Positions 32,501-38,782 of a DNA stretch of 64,000 nucleotides are shown here, piece after piece. This DNA comes from Aristaeella hokkaidonensis (GTDB taxonomy: Bacteria > Bacillota > Clostridia > Christensenellales > Aristaeellaceae). Both the position numbers and the translations under genes were made by a program. Position 1 is the stretch's first letter; each line of letters opens with the position of its first letter. Location of the stretch: positions 3,224,001 through 3,288,000 of the forward strand of contig NZ_CP068393.1 in assembly GCF_018128945.1 (NCBI RefSeq), written 5' to 3'. The notes beneath the pieces are model-generated. The model worked only from the letters and a program-made list of their open reading frames with translations, had not been told where the DNA came from and did not search any database.

Positions 32501-34142
32501 TTCCACTAGTGTAACAGAAGACGACATCCTGAGCGGACACATCATCAACGAAGCGACCGCGACAGGCAAGAGTCCCGATCCGGATAAACCTGACGTGCCG
32601 GTAACCCCGGATGAGACGGACGATGATCCGGAAGATCCGAACGGTCACCTGACAGTGATCAAGGAGACCACCAGCGAGACGCCGGAAGGCGGATACAAGC
32701 TGGGAGAGACAGTCAGCTACAAGATTACGGTCGTGAACGACGGCAACCTGACGATCACCGAAATCAAGGTTCTGGACGAACGGACCGGTGATGAGTGGGC
32801 GGTAGACAGCCTGGCACCCGGTGAAAGCAGAACGTTTGAAGCTTCCACAACGGTGACGGAGGAGGATATTCTCAGCAAACACATCATCAACGAAGCGACG
32901 GCGAAGGGCAAGAGCCCGGATCCTGACAAGCCTGATGTGCCGGTGACACCGGATGAGACAGACGATGATCCCGAAGATCCGAACGGCCACCTGACAGTGA
33001 TCAAGGAGACCACCAGCGAGACGCCGGAAGGCGGATATAAGCTGGGTGAGACGCTCAACTACAAGATTACAGTTGTCAACGACGGCAACCTGACGATTAC
33101 TGAAATTACCGTTACGGATGACCGGACCGGAGATGCGTGGAAGATCGACAGCCTGAAGCCCGGCGATAGCAAGGAGTTTGAGGCTTCCACAACGGTGACA
33201 GAGGAAGATATCCTCAGCGAACATATCATCAACGAAGCGACGGCGAAGGGCAAGAGCCCGGATCCTGACAAGCCTGATGTGCCGGTAACACCGGATGAAA
33301 CAGATGATGATCCTGAAGATCCGAACGGTCACCTGACGGTCAACAAGGAAACCACTTCCACACCCAAGGATGAAAATGGCTATGCGGAAGGCGAAGTGAT
33401 CAGCTACAAGATCACGGTCGTGAACGACGGTAACCTGACGATCACCAATATCAACGTGATTGACGATCTGACCGGAGACAAGTGGCCGGTTGAAAGCCTG
33501 GCACCCGGTGCAACGAAGGAATTCGAAACCAAGTATACTGTAACTGCTGCAGATGCGGCGGCCGGTGAGGTGCTGAACGTTGCAACGGCTGAAGGCAAGA
33601 GCCCGGATCCGAAGAAACCCGATGTGCCGGTGACACCCGGTGAGGATCCCGAACCCACGATCGAAACCAAGGTTACCCTGATAATCCGCTACTGGATCGG
33701 CAGTAAGGACGGCGAGCTCATCAATACAATCAACCGGGTCGAAAAGGTTGGTACTGCATATGATGTTGCAACTCCGCCGATTGAGGGTTATACTGCTGAT
33801 ACAGAGAGAGTCAAGGGCGTCCTGGATAAGGACATGGAATACGACGTGGTTTACACTGCGAATGACTATACGCTGACAATCCTGTATAAGTATATGGACG
33901 GTACTGAAGCCGCTGCGACCTATACAGAAGTGCTCCACGCCGGAGACGAGTACAGCGTAGAATCTCCCGTGGTCAGAGGCTACTACACCAACAAGAAGAA
34001 GGTTGAAGGCACAATGCCCGCAAGGGATGTGACCGTCACAGTTATCTACGTAAAGAACCCGGTGATCATCACGATTGACGACTTTGAGACGCCTTTGGGC
34101 ATCGGTCTGGGCAGTATCAATGTCGGCGAAACCATCGAGTAA
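20538..34142 (+). CDS. giant secreted surface protein with InlB-type, MBG, DUF11-like and MucBP domains (4534 aa)
   Basis: The signal peptide is about 1-29 (FTALLLALIMVLSLAPLDAIA). Residues 30-220 form an N-terminal domain ending EATGFSVYAVV. Residues 220-1240 carry several InlB B-repeat/Listeria-Bacteroides modules (FGGWYDTKA, FEGWYTDEGC, FSGWYTNPQ, FIGWAKVQ). One diverged MBG domain precedes fifteen 89-residue MBG repeats (about 1335-2669). Ten 94-residue repeats (about 2670-3608), another MBG-like domain, a DUF11-like spacer and five 114-residue DUF11-like repeats (3805-4375) follow, then two MucBP-like units. The end is IDDFETPLGIGLGSINVGETIE with no LPXTG or membrane tail. Likely a fibre-like adhesin; ligand unknown. 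Start has AAGGGGA upstream. Confidence 0.92.
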   Translation: MKYSVKKFTALLLALIMVLSLAPLDAIASVFTTYEAKIVIDTSESVQISDTIATSRIESANVVVTSLDAILPVEGRVEFEEKPVEKPKLMMKATRGVAASVPTTRTVGRFDITIIDDATKAEWQPKAGESVDVRVRLSNPIDLNPGETLKLLHETDGDPQFVPATFYKNTEEQLTGFAFEATGFSVYAVVAEGVDARLQVKFNSNGSDIATIWVKQSDLANQTEFEKIVYDPGTGTLPAGVIFLGWTDNPDYELPDEDFTPMTIADIRTAVTEKLSNGVHDIEEATNGDSVTYYAVLAKQYRINYLGDGGVSVGEEVINYRYSATDPNPEMEYTVNMTYTPKDNEHAFMGWLVAEGDENIVPDPENPHDADTPYENESEIIIKGNVTFSVDAPEGHWLVFDENGKGAIYCAPQFVKSGTVTQQPRPDTDMLRLGYRFGGWYDTKAHADAHGADPADETGKFSFGGQLNEGITIYASWISETTATYTVIFWTQNQSRTGYDVAGSVVVSGTVGDNIPYTSVDNIDEDYATGTGFGENGHYTGFCLTEGSKGQTVMIRSENDSVLNLYYDRIHYNFRFYVYRDSRSGQNRYTFADNSGSGSNLDDLVTWNPANNNHPSVTGYTVDSERVGNYDYYYFTLSAYYGEDISSKWPKYDQIQGVGSLQPVSFVMMVGTKLKPNPTNGGSGTVKGIISVLNENILGATNQANGNYVIIRFPAQGYNNWRYHIWFETVEGVDYTEKTTKEYNGRTYYEDNIMEVRSSNLQVKSQNEPKYDGFDFVGKRGQDWNITNINDNSAWTTTENGTTLHHLNYLYNRQVFKIRYFDGNYVDGNGNTIQNRATHLLHESRAIGQGADVTADEYAKYEPELPEGELGFVFEGWYTDEGCTSPYTFGKMPIDGIKVYAKWRQIQYRVFLHSMVPTSDTTLNWGSANQKMNFRISYGGKISAPFGTRTGYEFSGWYTNPQYNGVFNAENYVLNEQTVSTPYDKSAHLTDPHTIYDGYGTEINEDDDRDWITKEFNLYAKWSKILIGATGIGVKYDEGEGSNPPSDTNLYVDQAKAVAQSASTAPDGKVFAYWVVQKWNGTEYTDTDVHVYPGAQFIVNADDAKVTPHTDDPTKNDYVVQLRAEYVDPIGPPTTHIWWFRNDGTEAFRKDDPIQVNKSVAIEGALTRSGYRFIGWAKVQQNGDTPATTTDAGPYLYYGDDGAFHLGSKTGTKVSKVAADERTPYDNMYAVWIPELKIRITGNTDTKEYNGQEQSVTGYTVEYSVGGGAYSTTAPSGVSVALAEGKTAEAAGTNVNTNPGYLMGLNSESFTISVNAEKYDFNATDDLTITDGWLKITPKKVTITAKDASKEYDGTALTQPEFTVSGLAEGDTHTFTVVMTDDSTITNVGTQPNVIATVDGVAVTTGTETAVGNYLVTTANGTLKITPKKVTITAKDASKEYDGTALTQPEFTVSGLAEGDTHTFTVVMTDDSTITNVGTQPNVIATVDGVAVTTGAETAVGNYLVTTANGTLKITPKKVTITAKDASKEYDGTALTQPEFTVSGLAEGDTHTFTVVMTDDSTITNVGTQPNVIATVDGVAVTTGAETAVGNYLVTTANGTLKITPKKVTITAKDASKEYDGTALTQPEFTVSGLAEGDTHTFTVVMTDDSTITNVGTQPNVIATVDGVAVTTGTETAVGNYLVTTANGTLKITPKKVTITAKDASKEYDGTALTQPEFTVSGLAEGDTHTFTVVMTDDSTITDVGTQPNVIATVDGVAVTTGTETAVGNYLVTTANGTLKITPKKVTITAKDASKEYDGTALTQPEFTVSGLAEGDTHTFTVVMTDDSTITDVGTQPNVIATVDGVAVTTGTETAVGNYLVTTANGTLKITPKKVTITAKDASKEYDGTALTQPEFTVSGLAEGDTHTFTVVMTDDSTITDVGTQPNVIATVDGVAVTTGTETAVGNYLVTTANGTLKITPKKVTITAKDASKEYDGTALTQPEFTVSGLAEGDTHTFTVVMTDDSTITDVGTQPNVIATVDGVAVTTGTETAVGNYLVTTANGTLKITPKKVTITAKDASKEYDGTALTQPEFTVSGLAEGDTHTFTVVMTDDSTITDVGTQPNVIATVDGVAVTTGTETAVGNYLVTTANGTLKITPKKVTITAKDASKEYDGTALTQPEFTVSGLAEGDTHTFTVVMTDDSTITDVGTQPNVIATVDGVAVTTGTETAVGNYLVTTANGTLKITPKKVTITAKDASKEYDGTALTQPEFTVSGLAEGDTHTFTVVMTDDSTITNVGTQPNVIATVDGVAVTTGTETAVGNYLVTTANGTLKITPKKVTITAKDASKEYDGTALTQPEFTVSGLAEGDTHTFTVVMTDDSTITNVGTQPNVIATVDGVAVTTGAETAVGNYLVTTANGTLKITPKKVTITAKDASKEYDGTALTQPEFTVSGLAEGDTHTFTVVMTDDSTITDVGTQPNVIATVDGVAVTTGTETAVGNYLVTTANGTLKITPKKVTITAKDASKEYDGTALTQPEFTVSGLAEGDTHTFTVVMTDDSTITDVGTQPNVIATVDGVAVTTGTETAVGNYLVTTANGTLKITPKKVTITAKDASKEYDGTALTQPEFTVSGLAEGDTHTFTVVMTDDSTITNVGTQPNVIATVDGVAVTTGAETAVGNYLVTTANGTLKITPITDKVTVTITENSDEVTYDGQPHTIKGYKSIVADNTLYDVATSVTETETTAWTVTKTDAGTYDMGILAGDFENTNTNFTNVEFKIVDGQLKIKPITDKVTVTITENSDEVTYDGQPHTIKGYKSIVADNTLYDVATSVAETETTAWTVTKTDVGTYDMGILAGDFENTNTNFTNVEFKIVDGQLKINPPDKVTVTITENSDEVTYDGQPHTIKGYKSIVADNTLYDVATSVVETETAAWTVTKTDAGTYDMGIVAGDFENTNTNFPNVEFKIVDGQLKIKPITDKVTVTITENSDEVTYDGQPHTIKGYKSIVADNTLYDVATSVAETETAAWTVTKTDAGTYDMGIVAGDFENTNTNFTNVEFKIVDGQLKIKPITDKVTVTITENSDEVTYDGQPHTIKGYKSIVADNTLYDVATSVAETETAAWTVTKTDAGTYDMGIVAGDFENTNTNFTNVEFKIVDGQLKIKPITDKVTVTITENSDEVTYDGQPHTIKGYKSIVADNTLYDVATSVAETETAAWTVTKTDAGTYDMGIVAGDFENTNTNFTNVEFKIVDGQLKIKPITDKVTVTITENSDEVTYDGQPHTIKGYKSIVADNTLYDVATSVAETETAAWTVTKTDAGTYDMGIVAGDFENTNTNFTNVEFKIVDGQLKIKPITDKVTVTITENSDEVTYDGQPHTIKGYKSIVADNTLYDVATSVAETETTAWTVTKTDAGTYDMGIVAGDFENTNTNFTNVEFKIVDGQLKIKPITDKVTVTITENSDEVTYDGQPHTIKGYKSIVADNTLYDVATSVAETETTAWTITKTDAGTYDMGIVAGDFENTNTNFTNVEFKIVDGQLKIKPITDKVTVTITENSDEVTYDGQPHTIKGYKSIVADNTLYDVATSVAETETTAWTVTKTDAGTYDMGIVAGDFENTNTNFTNVEFKIVDGQLKIAKRAVTLTSGNAKRSYNGEALTNADVEGKNENGLTVETGWVDGEGATYEFTGSQTLVGESPNAFTYTLKDNTKADNYVITKTEGKLIVDDESVPDDLVVKKTADDTVYKLGEEVTFDIWVKNIYDDIVTIKLIEIEGVTLAKDTFEGVEPGAEITTTATYTITEADILAGSFTNTVTARVVEKEWSANASVKVEDPNGHLTVIKETTSETPEGGYKLGETVTYKITVVNDGNLTITDITATDERTGDEWKIDSLAPGESKEYTASTTVTEDDILSGHIINDATAKGKSPDPDEPDVPVDPGHTDDDPEDPNGHLTVIKETTSETPEGGYKLGETVSYKITVVNDGNLTITDIKVLDERTGDEWPVASLAPGESKEFTASTSVTEDDILSGHIINEATATGKSPDPDKPDVPVTPDETDDDPEDPNGHLTVIKETTSETPEGGYKLGETVSYKITVVNDGNLTITEIKVLDERTGDEWAVDSLAPGESRTFEASTTVTEEDILSKHIINEATAKGKSPDPDKPDVPVTPDETDDDPEDPNGHLTVIKETTSETPEGGYKLGETLNYKITVVNDGNLTITEITVTDDRTGDAWKIDSLKPGDSKEFEASTTVTEEDILSEHIINEATAKGKSPDPDKPDVPVTPDETDDDPEDPNGHLTVNKETTSTPKDENGYAEGEVISYKITVVNDGNLTITNINVIDDLTGDKWPVESLAPGATKEFETKYTVTAADAAAGEVLNVATAEGKSPDPKKPDVPVTPGEDPEPTIETKVTLIIRYWIGSKDGELINTINRVEKVGTAYDVATPPIEGYTADTERVKGVLDKDMEYDVVYTANDYTLTILYKYMDGTEAAATYTEVLHAGDEYSVESPVVRGYYTNKKKVEGTMPARDVTVTVIYVKNPVIITIDDFETPLGIGLGSINVGETIE
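24540..28544 (+). repeat. 15 tandem copies of a 267-bp MBG-coding repeat
   Basis: The period is exactly 267 bp (89 codons, unit beginning near ITPKKVTITAKDASKEYDG). Copies are nearly identical at DNA level. Two linked amino acid variants mark them, TITNVG/TITDVG and TGTET/TGAET, in the order NT NA NA NT, six DT, NT NA DT DT NA. Confidence 0.95.
28545..31361 (+). repeat. 10 tandem copies of a 282-bp repeat
   Basis: 94-codon unit (ITDKVTVTITENSDEVTYDG start). Copy 3 is one codon shorter at its junction (NPPDK instead of KPITDK). Copies 4-8 are almost identical; copies 1-3 diverge most. Confidence 0.93.
31950..33659 (+). repeat. 5 tandem copies of a 342-bp DUF11-like repeat
   Basis: DPNGHLTV recurs at 31950, 32292, 32634, 32976 and 33318, a strict 342-bp (114-codon) period. 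The fifth copy is the most diverged (TSTPKDENGYAEGEV). Confidence 0.92.
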
Positions 34143-34168
34143 AAAAATCACCCGAAATACTTACTTTC

Positions 34169-34195
34169 CCCGACACGCCGAAACGGCGTGTCGGG
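34169..34195. other. strong hairpin after the giant surface protein gene
   Basis: 12-bp perfect stem CCCGACACGCCG / CGGCGTGTCGGG with an AAA loop, 27 nt after the stop and 29 nt before the next start. No T-tract follows, so termination may be incomplete or factor-aided. Confidence 0.6.
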
Positions 34196-34223
34196 CCTAT
34201 AGGTGAACAAGGGGGACGATTGA

Positions 34224-36218
34224 ATGAAAAAACTGCTGGCATATCTGCTCATATGCGTGATGGCACTGACAGCTGTTACAGCCGGACTGGCAGAAACAGC
34301 GGAAGAACCTGTTGCTGAAGAAAAGCCGCAGATCACATATGATTATGAAGAACTGACGGTAGCCGTCACAACGCCGCTGACCGGGAACTTCTTCACCAAT
34401 CTGTGGGGAAACGGCAGCAGTGATATGGACGTACGCGCCATGATCCACGGATATAACCTGATTGAATGGAACACGGAAGACGGCGTGTTTGTTCCAGATG
34501 AGTCCGTAATCAGCGGTGTGAATGTGCAGCAGGCGGATAATGGCGATATTACCTTTATTATGGCGCTGTACGAAGATCTGTTCTACAGCGACGGCACACC
34601 GGTGACCGCCTGGGATTATGCCTTCTCTATCCTGCTGACCATGTCTCCGGAACTGAAGGAACTGGGCGCAAGCGTGCACCAGCCGGAATATATTGCCGGA
34701 TACAGCAACTACATCAGCGGAAAAACCGATCACCTCACCGGTGTGAGGGTGCTGGACGATCATCTGATACACATCACAATCGACCATGCATACCTGCCCT
34801 TCTTCTACGAACTGGGCCTGCTGGACTGCGTGCCTTATCCGGCAGCTGTCATTGCTCCCGGCGTGAAAGTGGCGGATGACGGAAAGGGCGTATACCTGAC
34901 CAACACGGAAGGCGGAGATGAAGCCGTATTTACGGCGGATCTGCTGAAGGGTACGATCCTGGACGAAACAAGCGGCTACCGGACTCACCCGTCCGTGACA
35001 AGCGGACCGTATGTGCTGACATCCTATGAGGACGGCGTGGCCAAGTTTGAAATCAACCCGCAGTACAAGGGCAATTCCAAAGGCCAGAAGCCTATGATCA
35101 AGAAGGTCACGATGATTTCGATGCCTTCGAATGAAATGATCGACGCTTACCATGACGGTAAGGTAACGCTGCTGAACAAAGTCAGCGACGGTGAGACGAT
35201 CACGCAGCTGCTGGGCGAAGCAGCCGAGGATGAAATGTACACTTCCGCCAACTATGCCAGAACCGGCCTGAGTTTCATCAGCTTCAATACAGACCGTGCA
35301 CCGCTGGATGACCTGGCGGTCAGACAGGCTATCGCGTATGCTGCGGACCGGGATGAAGTGGTGAAGGAAGCCCTGGACAGCTACGGCATGAAGGGCCTGG
35401 GCTACTTCGGCATGGGTCAGTGGATGTACCTGCTGCTGAACGGTACCGTACAGTATCCCGTGGAAGAGCCGGAAGAGAATGCCACTGAAAAAGAAAAGGC
35501 AGAATACGAGAAGGCCATTGAAGAATGGGAAACGCTGTCGCTGGAAGATATCGAACCCTATGACAGGGATCTGGAAAAGGCTGCGGAGCTGCTGGACAAT
35601 GCCGGATGGAACCGGAATGCAGACGGTGACGGCTTTGTCCAGGGATCTGACAAGCTGCGCTATAAGCAGACAGAAGAAGGCCTGGTGCCGCTGCGGCTGA
35701 CGATGGCATACGGGGCCGGAAGTGCGGCCGGGGAAGCGCTGGAAGGCGCACTGGTACAGTCCCTGAAGGAGATCGGCATTGAGCTGATCGTTGAAGCCAT
35801 GGACGCAGACGCGATGCTGTACCAGTTTTACAGAATGAGCGAGACGAAGTATGACATGTACTTCCTCGCGACAAACTTCGACCTGCTGTATGATCCTTCC
35901 CTTAGTTTTACGGTGGATGAAGAAGGACATCACGTCTGGAAAACTTCCGGACTGGCGGATGACGAACTCTGGAAACTGGCAGTGGATATGCGCCGGACTG
36001 AGCCCGAAGACCTGATGGGCTATTGCACGAAATGGCTGGCCTTCCAGAAGCGTTTCGCAGAGCAGCTGCCGCTGCTGCCGATGTATTCCAACGTGTACTT
36101 TGACTTCTATCCGCAGGTGCTGCACGAGTATAAGATTGCGTCGAATATTTCCTGGCCGGAAGCTTCCATAGGTGCTTACCTGTCGGACTATGTGCCGGAA
36201 GTACCGGAAGAGGAATAA
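34224..36218 (+). CDS. family 5 extracellular solute-binding protein (oligopeptide type), orphan
   Basis: 664-residue SBP_bac_5 protein, the extracellular binding component of oligopeptide or oligosaccharide ABC importers. The signal peptide is MKKLLAYLLICVMALTAVTAGLA. Family features include LTGNFFTNLWGNGSSDMDVR near the N-terminus, YSDGTPVTAWDYAFSI, and the LDDLAVRQAIAYAADRDEVV block. No cysteine sits at the cleavage site, so no lipoprotein anchor is predicted, unusual for a Gram-positive binding protein. No permease or ATPase gene is adjacent. It is larger than most members (about 540) owing to an acidic insertion (EEPEENATEKEKAEYEKAIE). Confidence 0.85.
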   Translation: MKKLLAYLLICVMALTAVTAGLAETAEEPVAEEKPQITYDYEELTVAVTTPLTGNFFTNLWGNGSSDMDVRAMIHGYNLIEWNTEDGVFVPDESVISGVNVQQADNGDITFIMALYEDLFYSDGTPVTAWDYAFSILLTMSPELKELGASVHQPEYIAGYSNYISGKTDHLTGVRVLDDHLIHITIDHAYLPFFYELGLLDCVPYPAAVIAPGVKVADDGKGVYLTNTEGGDEAVFTADLLKGTILDETSGYRTHPSVTSGPYVLTSYEDGVAKFEINPQYKGNSKGQKPMIKKVTMISMPSNEMIDAYHDGKVTLLNKVSDGETITQLLGEAAEDEMYTSANYARTGLSFISFNTDRAPLDDLAVRQAIAYAADRDEVVKEALDSYGMKGLGYFGMGQWMYLLLNGTVQYPVEEPEENATEKEKAEYEKAIEEWETLSLEDIEPYDRDLEKAAELLDNAGWNRNADGDGFVQGSDKLRYKQTEEGLVPLRLTMAYGAGSAAGEALEGALVQSLKEIGIELIVEAMDADAMLYQFYRMSETKYDMYFLATNFDLLYDPSLSFTVDEEGHHVWKTSGLADDELWKLAVDMRRTEPEDLMGYCTKWLAFQKRFAEQLPLLPMYSNVYFDFYPQVLHEYKIASNISWPEASIGAYLSDYVPEVPEEE

Positions 36219-36222
36219 ATAT

Positions 36223-36257
36223 AATTCAGAATTAAGAATTAAGAATTCAGAATTATT
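36223..36257. repeat. heptamer tandem repeat, AATTCAG type, 5 units
   Basis: Units AATTCAG, AATTAAG, AATTAAG, AATTCAG, AATTATT begin 5 nt after the SBP stop. Confidence 0.85.
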
Positions 36258-36326
36258 ACTGATGAGACACATGGATTTGTTCAGAACGAGCGGATAAATA
36301 TGCAAAAATGAATCCATAAGAGAAGA

Positions 36327-36360
36327 GGAAAAGACCTTGCATCGCAGGGCCTTTTCCTTT
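36327..36360 (+). terminator. terminator between SBP and alpha-galactosidase genes
   Basis: Stem of about 13 bp (GGAAAAGaCCTTGC with GCAGGgCCTTTTCC, one mismatch and one G-U) with an ATC loop, followed by TTT. Confidence 0.7.
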
Positions 36361-36399
36361 ATGCTTTTAGCTAAACGGAAAACACCCGGAGGAGAAAAA

Positions 36400-38460
36400 A
36401 TGAAACAATACAGCGAATACCGGTTTGGGGATATGACTGTAACCTGGTGGCTGGATGAACAAAACCATATGGGAATGACCCTGGTCCCGGCCGGGATGAA
36501 GGATCAGGTGCGGGAACATCAGTATGCGCTGGAGAACCTGGTTCAGATTCACGCAAGGGGTGACCAGCTGCCGAATGGTTACGGAAACGGCCATACGATG
36601 GCCACAACAACAGCCACCGACCGTATGCGTTTTGTGAATCAGGTAAAGGAAGGCAATATGGTGGTGACCGAGCTTGCAGACGAGAACGGCCGCACAGTTT
36701 TCCATACGCTGAAATGGGAAGAAGGACTGGAAGCCCTGCGGGTTTCTGTCCGGTTTGAAAACCGGACAGGGAAACCGGTGACGCTGGACCTGCTTTCCAG
36801 CCTGAACTTTGGCGGGATTACACCCTTTGCGGACGGAGATGCCCACGGTACCCTGCTGCTGCACCGGGCGGGAAGCGCCTGGAGCGCAGAGGGCAGGCTG
36901 ATCACGGATACCATTGAGGAAGCGATGCTGGAGCGGTCCTGGACGGGCCATGCGCTACGGGTGGTGAAGTTTGGCCAGGTTGGCTCCATGCCGGTGCGGG
37001 GCTGGTTTCCCTTTGCGGCAGTTGAGGACACGGCAAACGACGTGACCTGGGCTATGCAGATAGCCTGTCCTTCCTCCTGGCAGATGGAAATCCGCCGGAA
37101 GGATGACCGACTGAATATGATGGCGTCCCTGCCGGATGATGATTTCGGCCAGTGGGCGAAGACTGTCGCACCGGGAGAAAGCTTTGAAACACCTGAAGCT
37201 TATGTGACGGTGGGACGCGGCGGCATTGACCGGGTGAGCCAGCGGCTGCTGACAGTCCACCGGGCCAATATGCCCCGGCCGGATGCGGAACTGCCGGTGC
37301 TGTTCAACGAATACTGCACCACCTGGGGTGATCCGAGCCATGAGAACCTGACCAAGATTACGGACCGGATTCAGGGCCACGGAATTGACTTCCTGGTGAT
37401 TGACGCGGGCTGGTACCGCAGGGAAGGTGTGGCCTGGCATGAGTGCGGCGGGGACTGGATTCCGGAAGAAAAAAATATGTTCCCGGAAGGACTGAAGGCA
37501 ACGGCGGACATGATCCGGGCGCACGGCATGATTCCCGGAATCTGGTTTGAGCCGGAGACATGCGCAAAGGGAGCGGATATCTTCCGGAAGGAAGAAATGC
37601 TGCTGACCCGCCGGGGTACGGTGATTGATACAGATAACCGCCGGTTCCTGGATCTCCGCAAACCGGAGGTTCAGGCATACCTTGATGAGCGGGTAATCGG
37701 ACTGCTGAAGAAATGCGGTTTCGGATATACGAAGATTGACTATAACGACTGTATCGGCGCAGGCTGCGATGATCCGGACAGCCTGGGTGAAGGTCTGCGG
37801 CAGAACATGCAGGCTATGCTGGAATTCTTTCGCCGGATGCGGAGGGAAATCCCGGAACTGTGGATTGAAAACTGCTCCTCCGGCGGCCACCGGCTGGAGC
37901 CTTCACTGATGGGCGTGACGGATATGGCATCCTTCTCGGACGCGCATGAGTGCGAGGAGATCCCGATTATCGCGGCACAGCTGCACAGGCTGATCCTGCC
38001 GGGCCAGTCCCAGATCTGGGCGGCACTGCGGGCGAGTGACAGTATCCGCAGGATCAATTATTCACTGATCAACACTTTTCTGGGAGTGATGTGTATTTCC
38101 GGCGATGTGTGGGAGCTGTCTGAAGAGCAGTGGGCCAAGGTGGATGAGGGAATCAGCTTTTTTAAAGAAGTGAGAAATATCATCCGGGACGGCGTTTCCG
38201 CTTTCCACGGTGATGTTTCCCAGAGCTGGCGGCACCCGGAAGGCTGGCAGGCGGTCTGCCGGACAGCAGGCGGGGAAACGCTGACAGTCGTCCATACCTT
38301 TGGCGGGGATCTGCCGGAGAAGGTCACCCTGCCGGTATCCGGGAAACGGATCCTGAGGGTGATGAACAGCGAAGACAATAAGATTGCATTGGAAAACGGC
38401 AGGCTGACGGTGGAACTGAAAGCTCCGTTTGAAGCAATTGCGATTCACACAGGAGATTGA
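36400..38460 (+). CDS. alpha-galactosidase-type glycoside hydrolase, family 36
   Basis: 686-residue retaining enzyme with a beta-sandwich N-domain (1-280), a catalytic barrel (about 300-590) and a C-terminal beta-domain. Catalytic candidates are nucleophile D447 in KIDYND and acid/base D514 in SFSDAHE; the family block ENCSSGGHRLEPSLM precedes the latter. GH36 members remove alpha-galactose from raffinose-type sugars or galactomannan. There is no signal peptide, so the substrate must be imported. Start at 36400 follows GGAGG by 6 nt and is preferred over the in-frame 36337. The SFSDAHE motif differs from the common SDNTDA form, so the substrate may be atypical. Confidence 0.87.
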   Translation: MKQYSEYRFGDMTVTWWLDEQNHMGMTLVPAGMKDQVREHQYALENLVQIHARGDQLPNGYGNGHTMATTTATDRMRFVNQVKEGNMVVTELADENGRTVFHTLKWEEGLEALRVSVRFENRTGKPVTLDLLSSLNFGGITPFADGDAHGTLLLHRAGSAWSAEGRLITDTIEEAMLERSWTGHALRVVKFGQVGSMPVRGWFPFAAVEDTANDVTWAMQIACPSSWQMEIRRKDDRLNMMASLPDDDFGQWAKTVAPGESFETPEAYVTVGRGGIDRVSQRLLTVHRANMPRPDAELPVLFNEYCTTWGDPSHENLTKITDRIQGHGIDFLVIDAGWYRREGVAWHECGGDWIPEEKNMFPEGLKATADMIRAHGMIPGIWFEPETCAKGADIFRKEEMLLTRRGTVIDTDNRRFLDLRKPEVQAYLDERVIGLLKKCGFGYTKIDYNDCIGAGCDDPDSLGEGLRQNMQAMLEFFRRMRREIPELWIENCSSGGHRLEPSLMGVTDMASFSDAHECEEIPIIAAQLHRLILPGQSQIWAALRASDSIRRINYSLINTFLGVMCISGDVWELSEEQWAKVDEGISFFKEVRNIIRDGVSAFHGDVSQSWRHPEGWQAVCRTAGGETLTVVHTFGGDLPEKVTLPVSGKRILRVMNSEDNKIALENGRLTVELKAPFEAIAIHTGD

Positions 38461-38503
38461 TATTCAAAATAAAAAAATATTTTACAAAATTGTTAAAAAA
38501 GTG

Positions 38504-38532
38504 TTGACAATCGAAATAAAGTATGTAATAAT
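38504..38532 (+). promoter_or_regulatory. promoter of the candidate RNA gene
   Basis: A consensus TTGACA (38504-38509) is followed 16-17 bp later by TAATAAT (38526-38532). The transcription start would be near 38540, with no credible protein gene downstream before the terminator. Confidence 0.7.
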
Positions 38533-38540
38533 GTAGTCAC

Positions 38541-38753
38541 AAAGAAGAAGGACAGTATAATAACAGGAGGTGAGAGGAAGAAAGGGAGACCCGTAAAAAG
38601 GATACAGGAAGTCCAATGAGGCTGCGGGGTGACTGGCGGAGGCGTTCATGGCAAGAGGTAAATCCGGGAACGGCAAAGGCAGCGCGGACGCAGCGGAAGT
38701 GAATAGATAGAAACGAGCAAACCCCTGTGCGTACACAGGGGTTGCTCGTTTTT
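38541..38753 (+). ncRNA. candidate structured non-coding RNA of about 210 nt
   Basis: A consensus promoter and a strong intrinsic terminator bracket about 210 nt that is clearly more G/purine-rich (aggaggtgagaggaagaaag at its 5' end) than the AT-rich DNA on either side. There is no convincing gene inside. Two overlapping tiny frames exist in different phases: 28 codons from 38616, and 20 codons from 38649 with GGAGG 6 nt upstream. Short self-complementary parts are visible, for example GCG-CGGA-CGC near 38682-38691. Size, 5' purine richness and class context resemble the raiA-type structured RNA of Firmicutes, but I cannot confirm this without a covariance search. A short-peptide mRNA is the alternative. 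Confidence 0.55.
38712..38753 (+). terminator. strong terminator of the candidate RNA gene
   Basis: 17 base pairs in two blocks (AACGAGCAA with TTGCTCGTT, CCCCTGTG with CACAGGGG, one bulged A) around a CGTA loop, then TTTTT. Confidence 0.95.
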
Positions 38754-38782
38754 CTAATGCATAATGATAAAAGAAGGACATA

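Noticed and set aside
24372..34151. 3259-codon open frame on the minus strand, antisense to the giant surface protein
   Set aside because: It mirrors the repeat structure of the sense gene, is rich in Cys/His/Arg as expected of a shadow frame, and owes its length to codon usage repeated in near-identical copies. No ribosome site or signal peptide supports it.
34169..34195. Standard intrinsic terminator after the giant gene
   Set aside because: The stem is strong but no T-tract follows on either strand, so it is listed only as a hairpin.
38616..38702. 28-codon arginine-rich frame inside the candidate RNA
   Set aside because: It overlaps a second tiny frame in another phase, has a poor ribosome site, and the unit is better explained as an RNA; kept only as an alternative.
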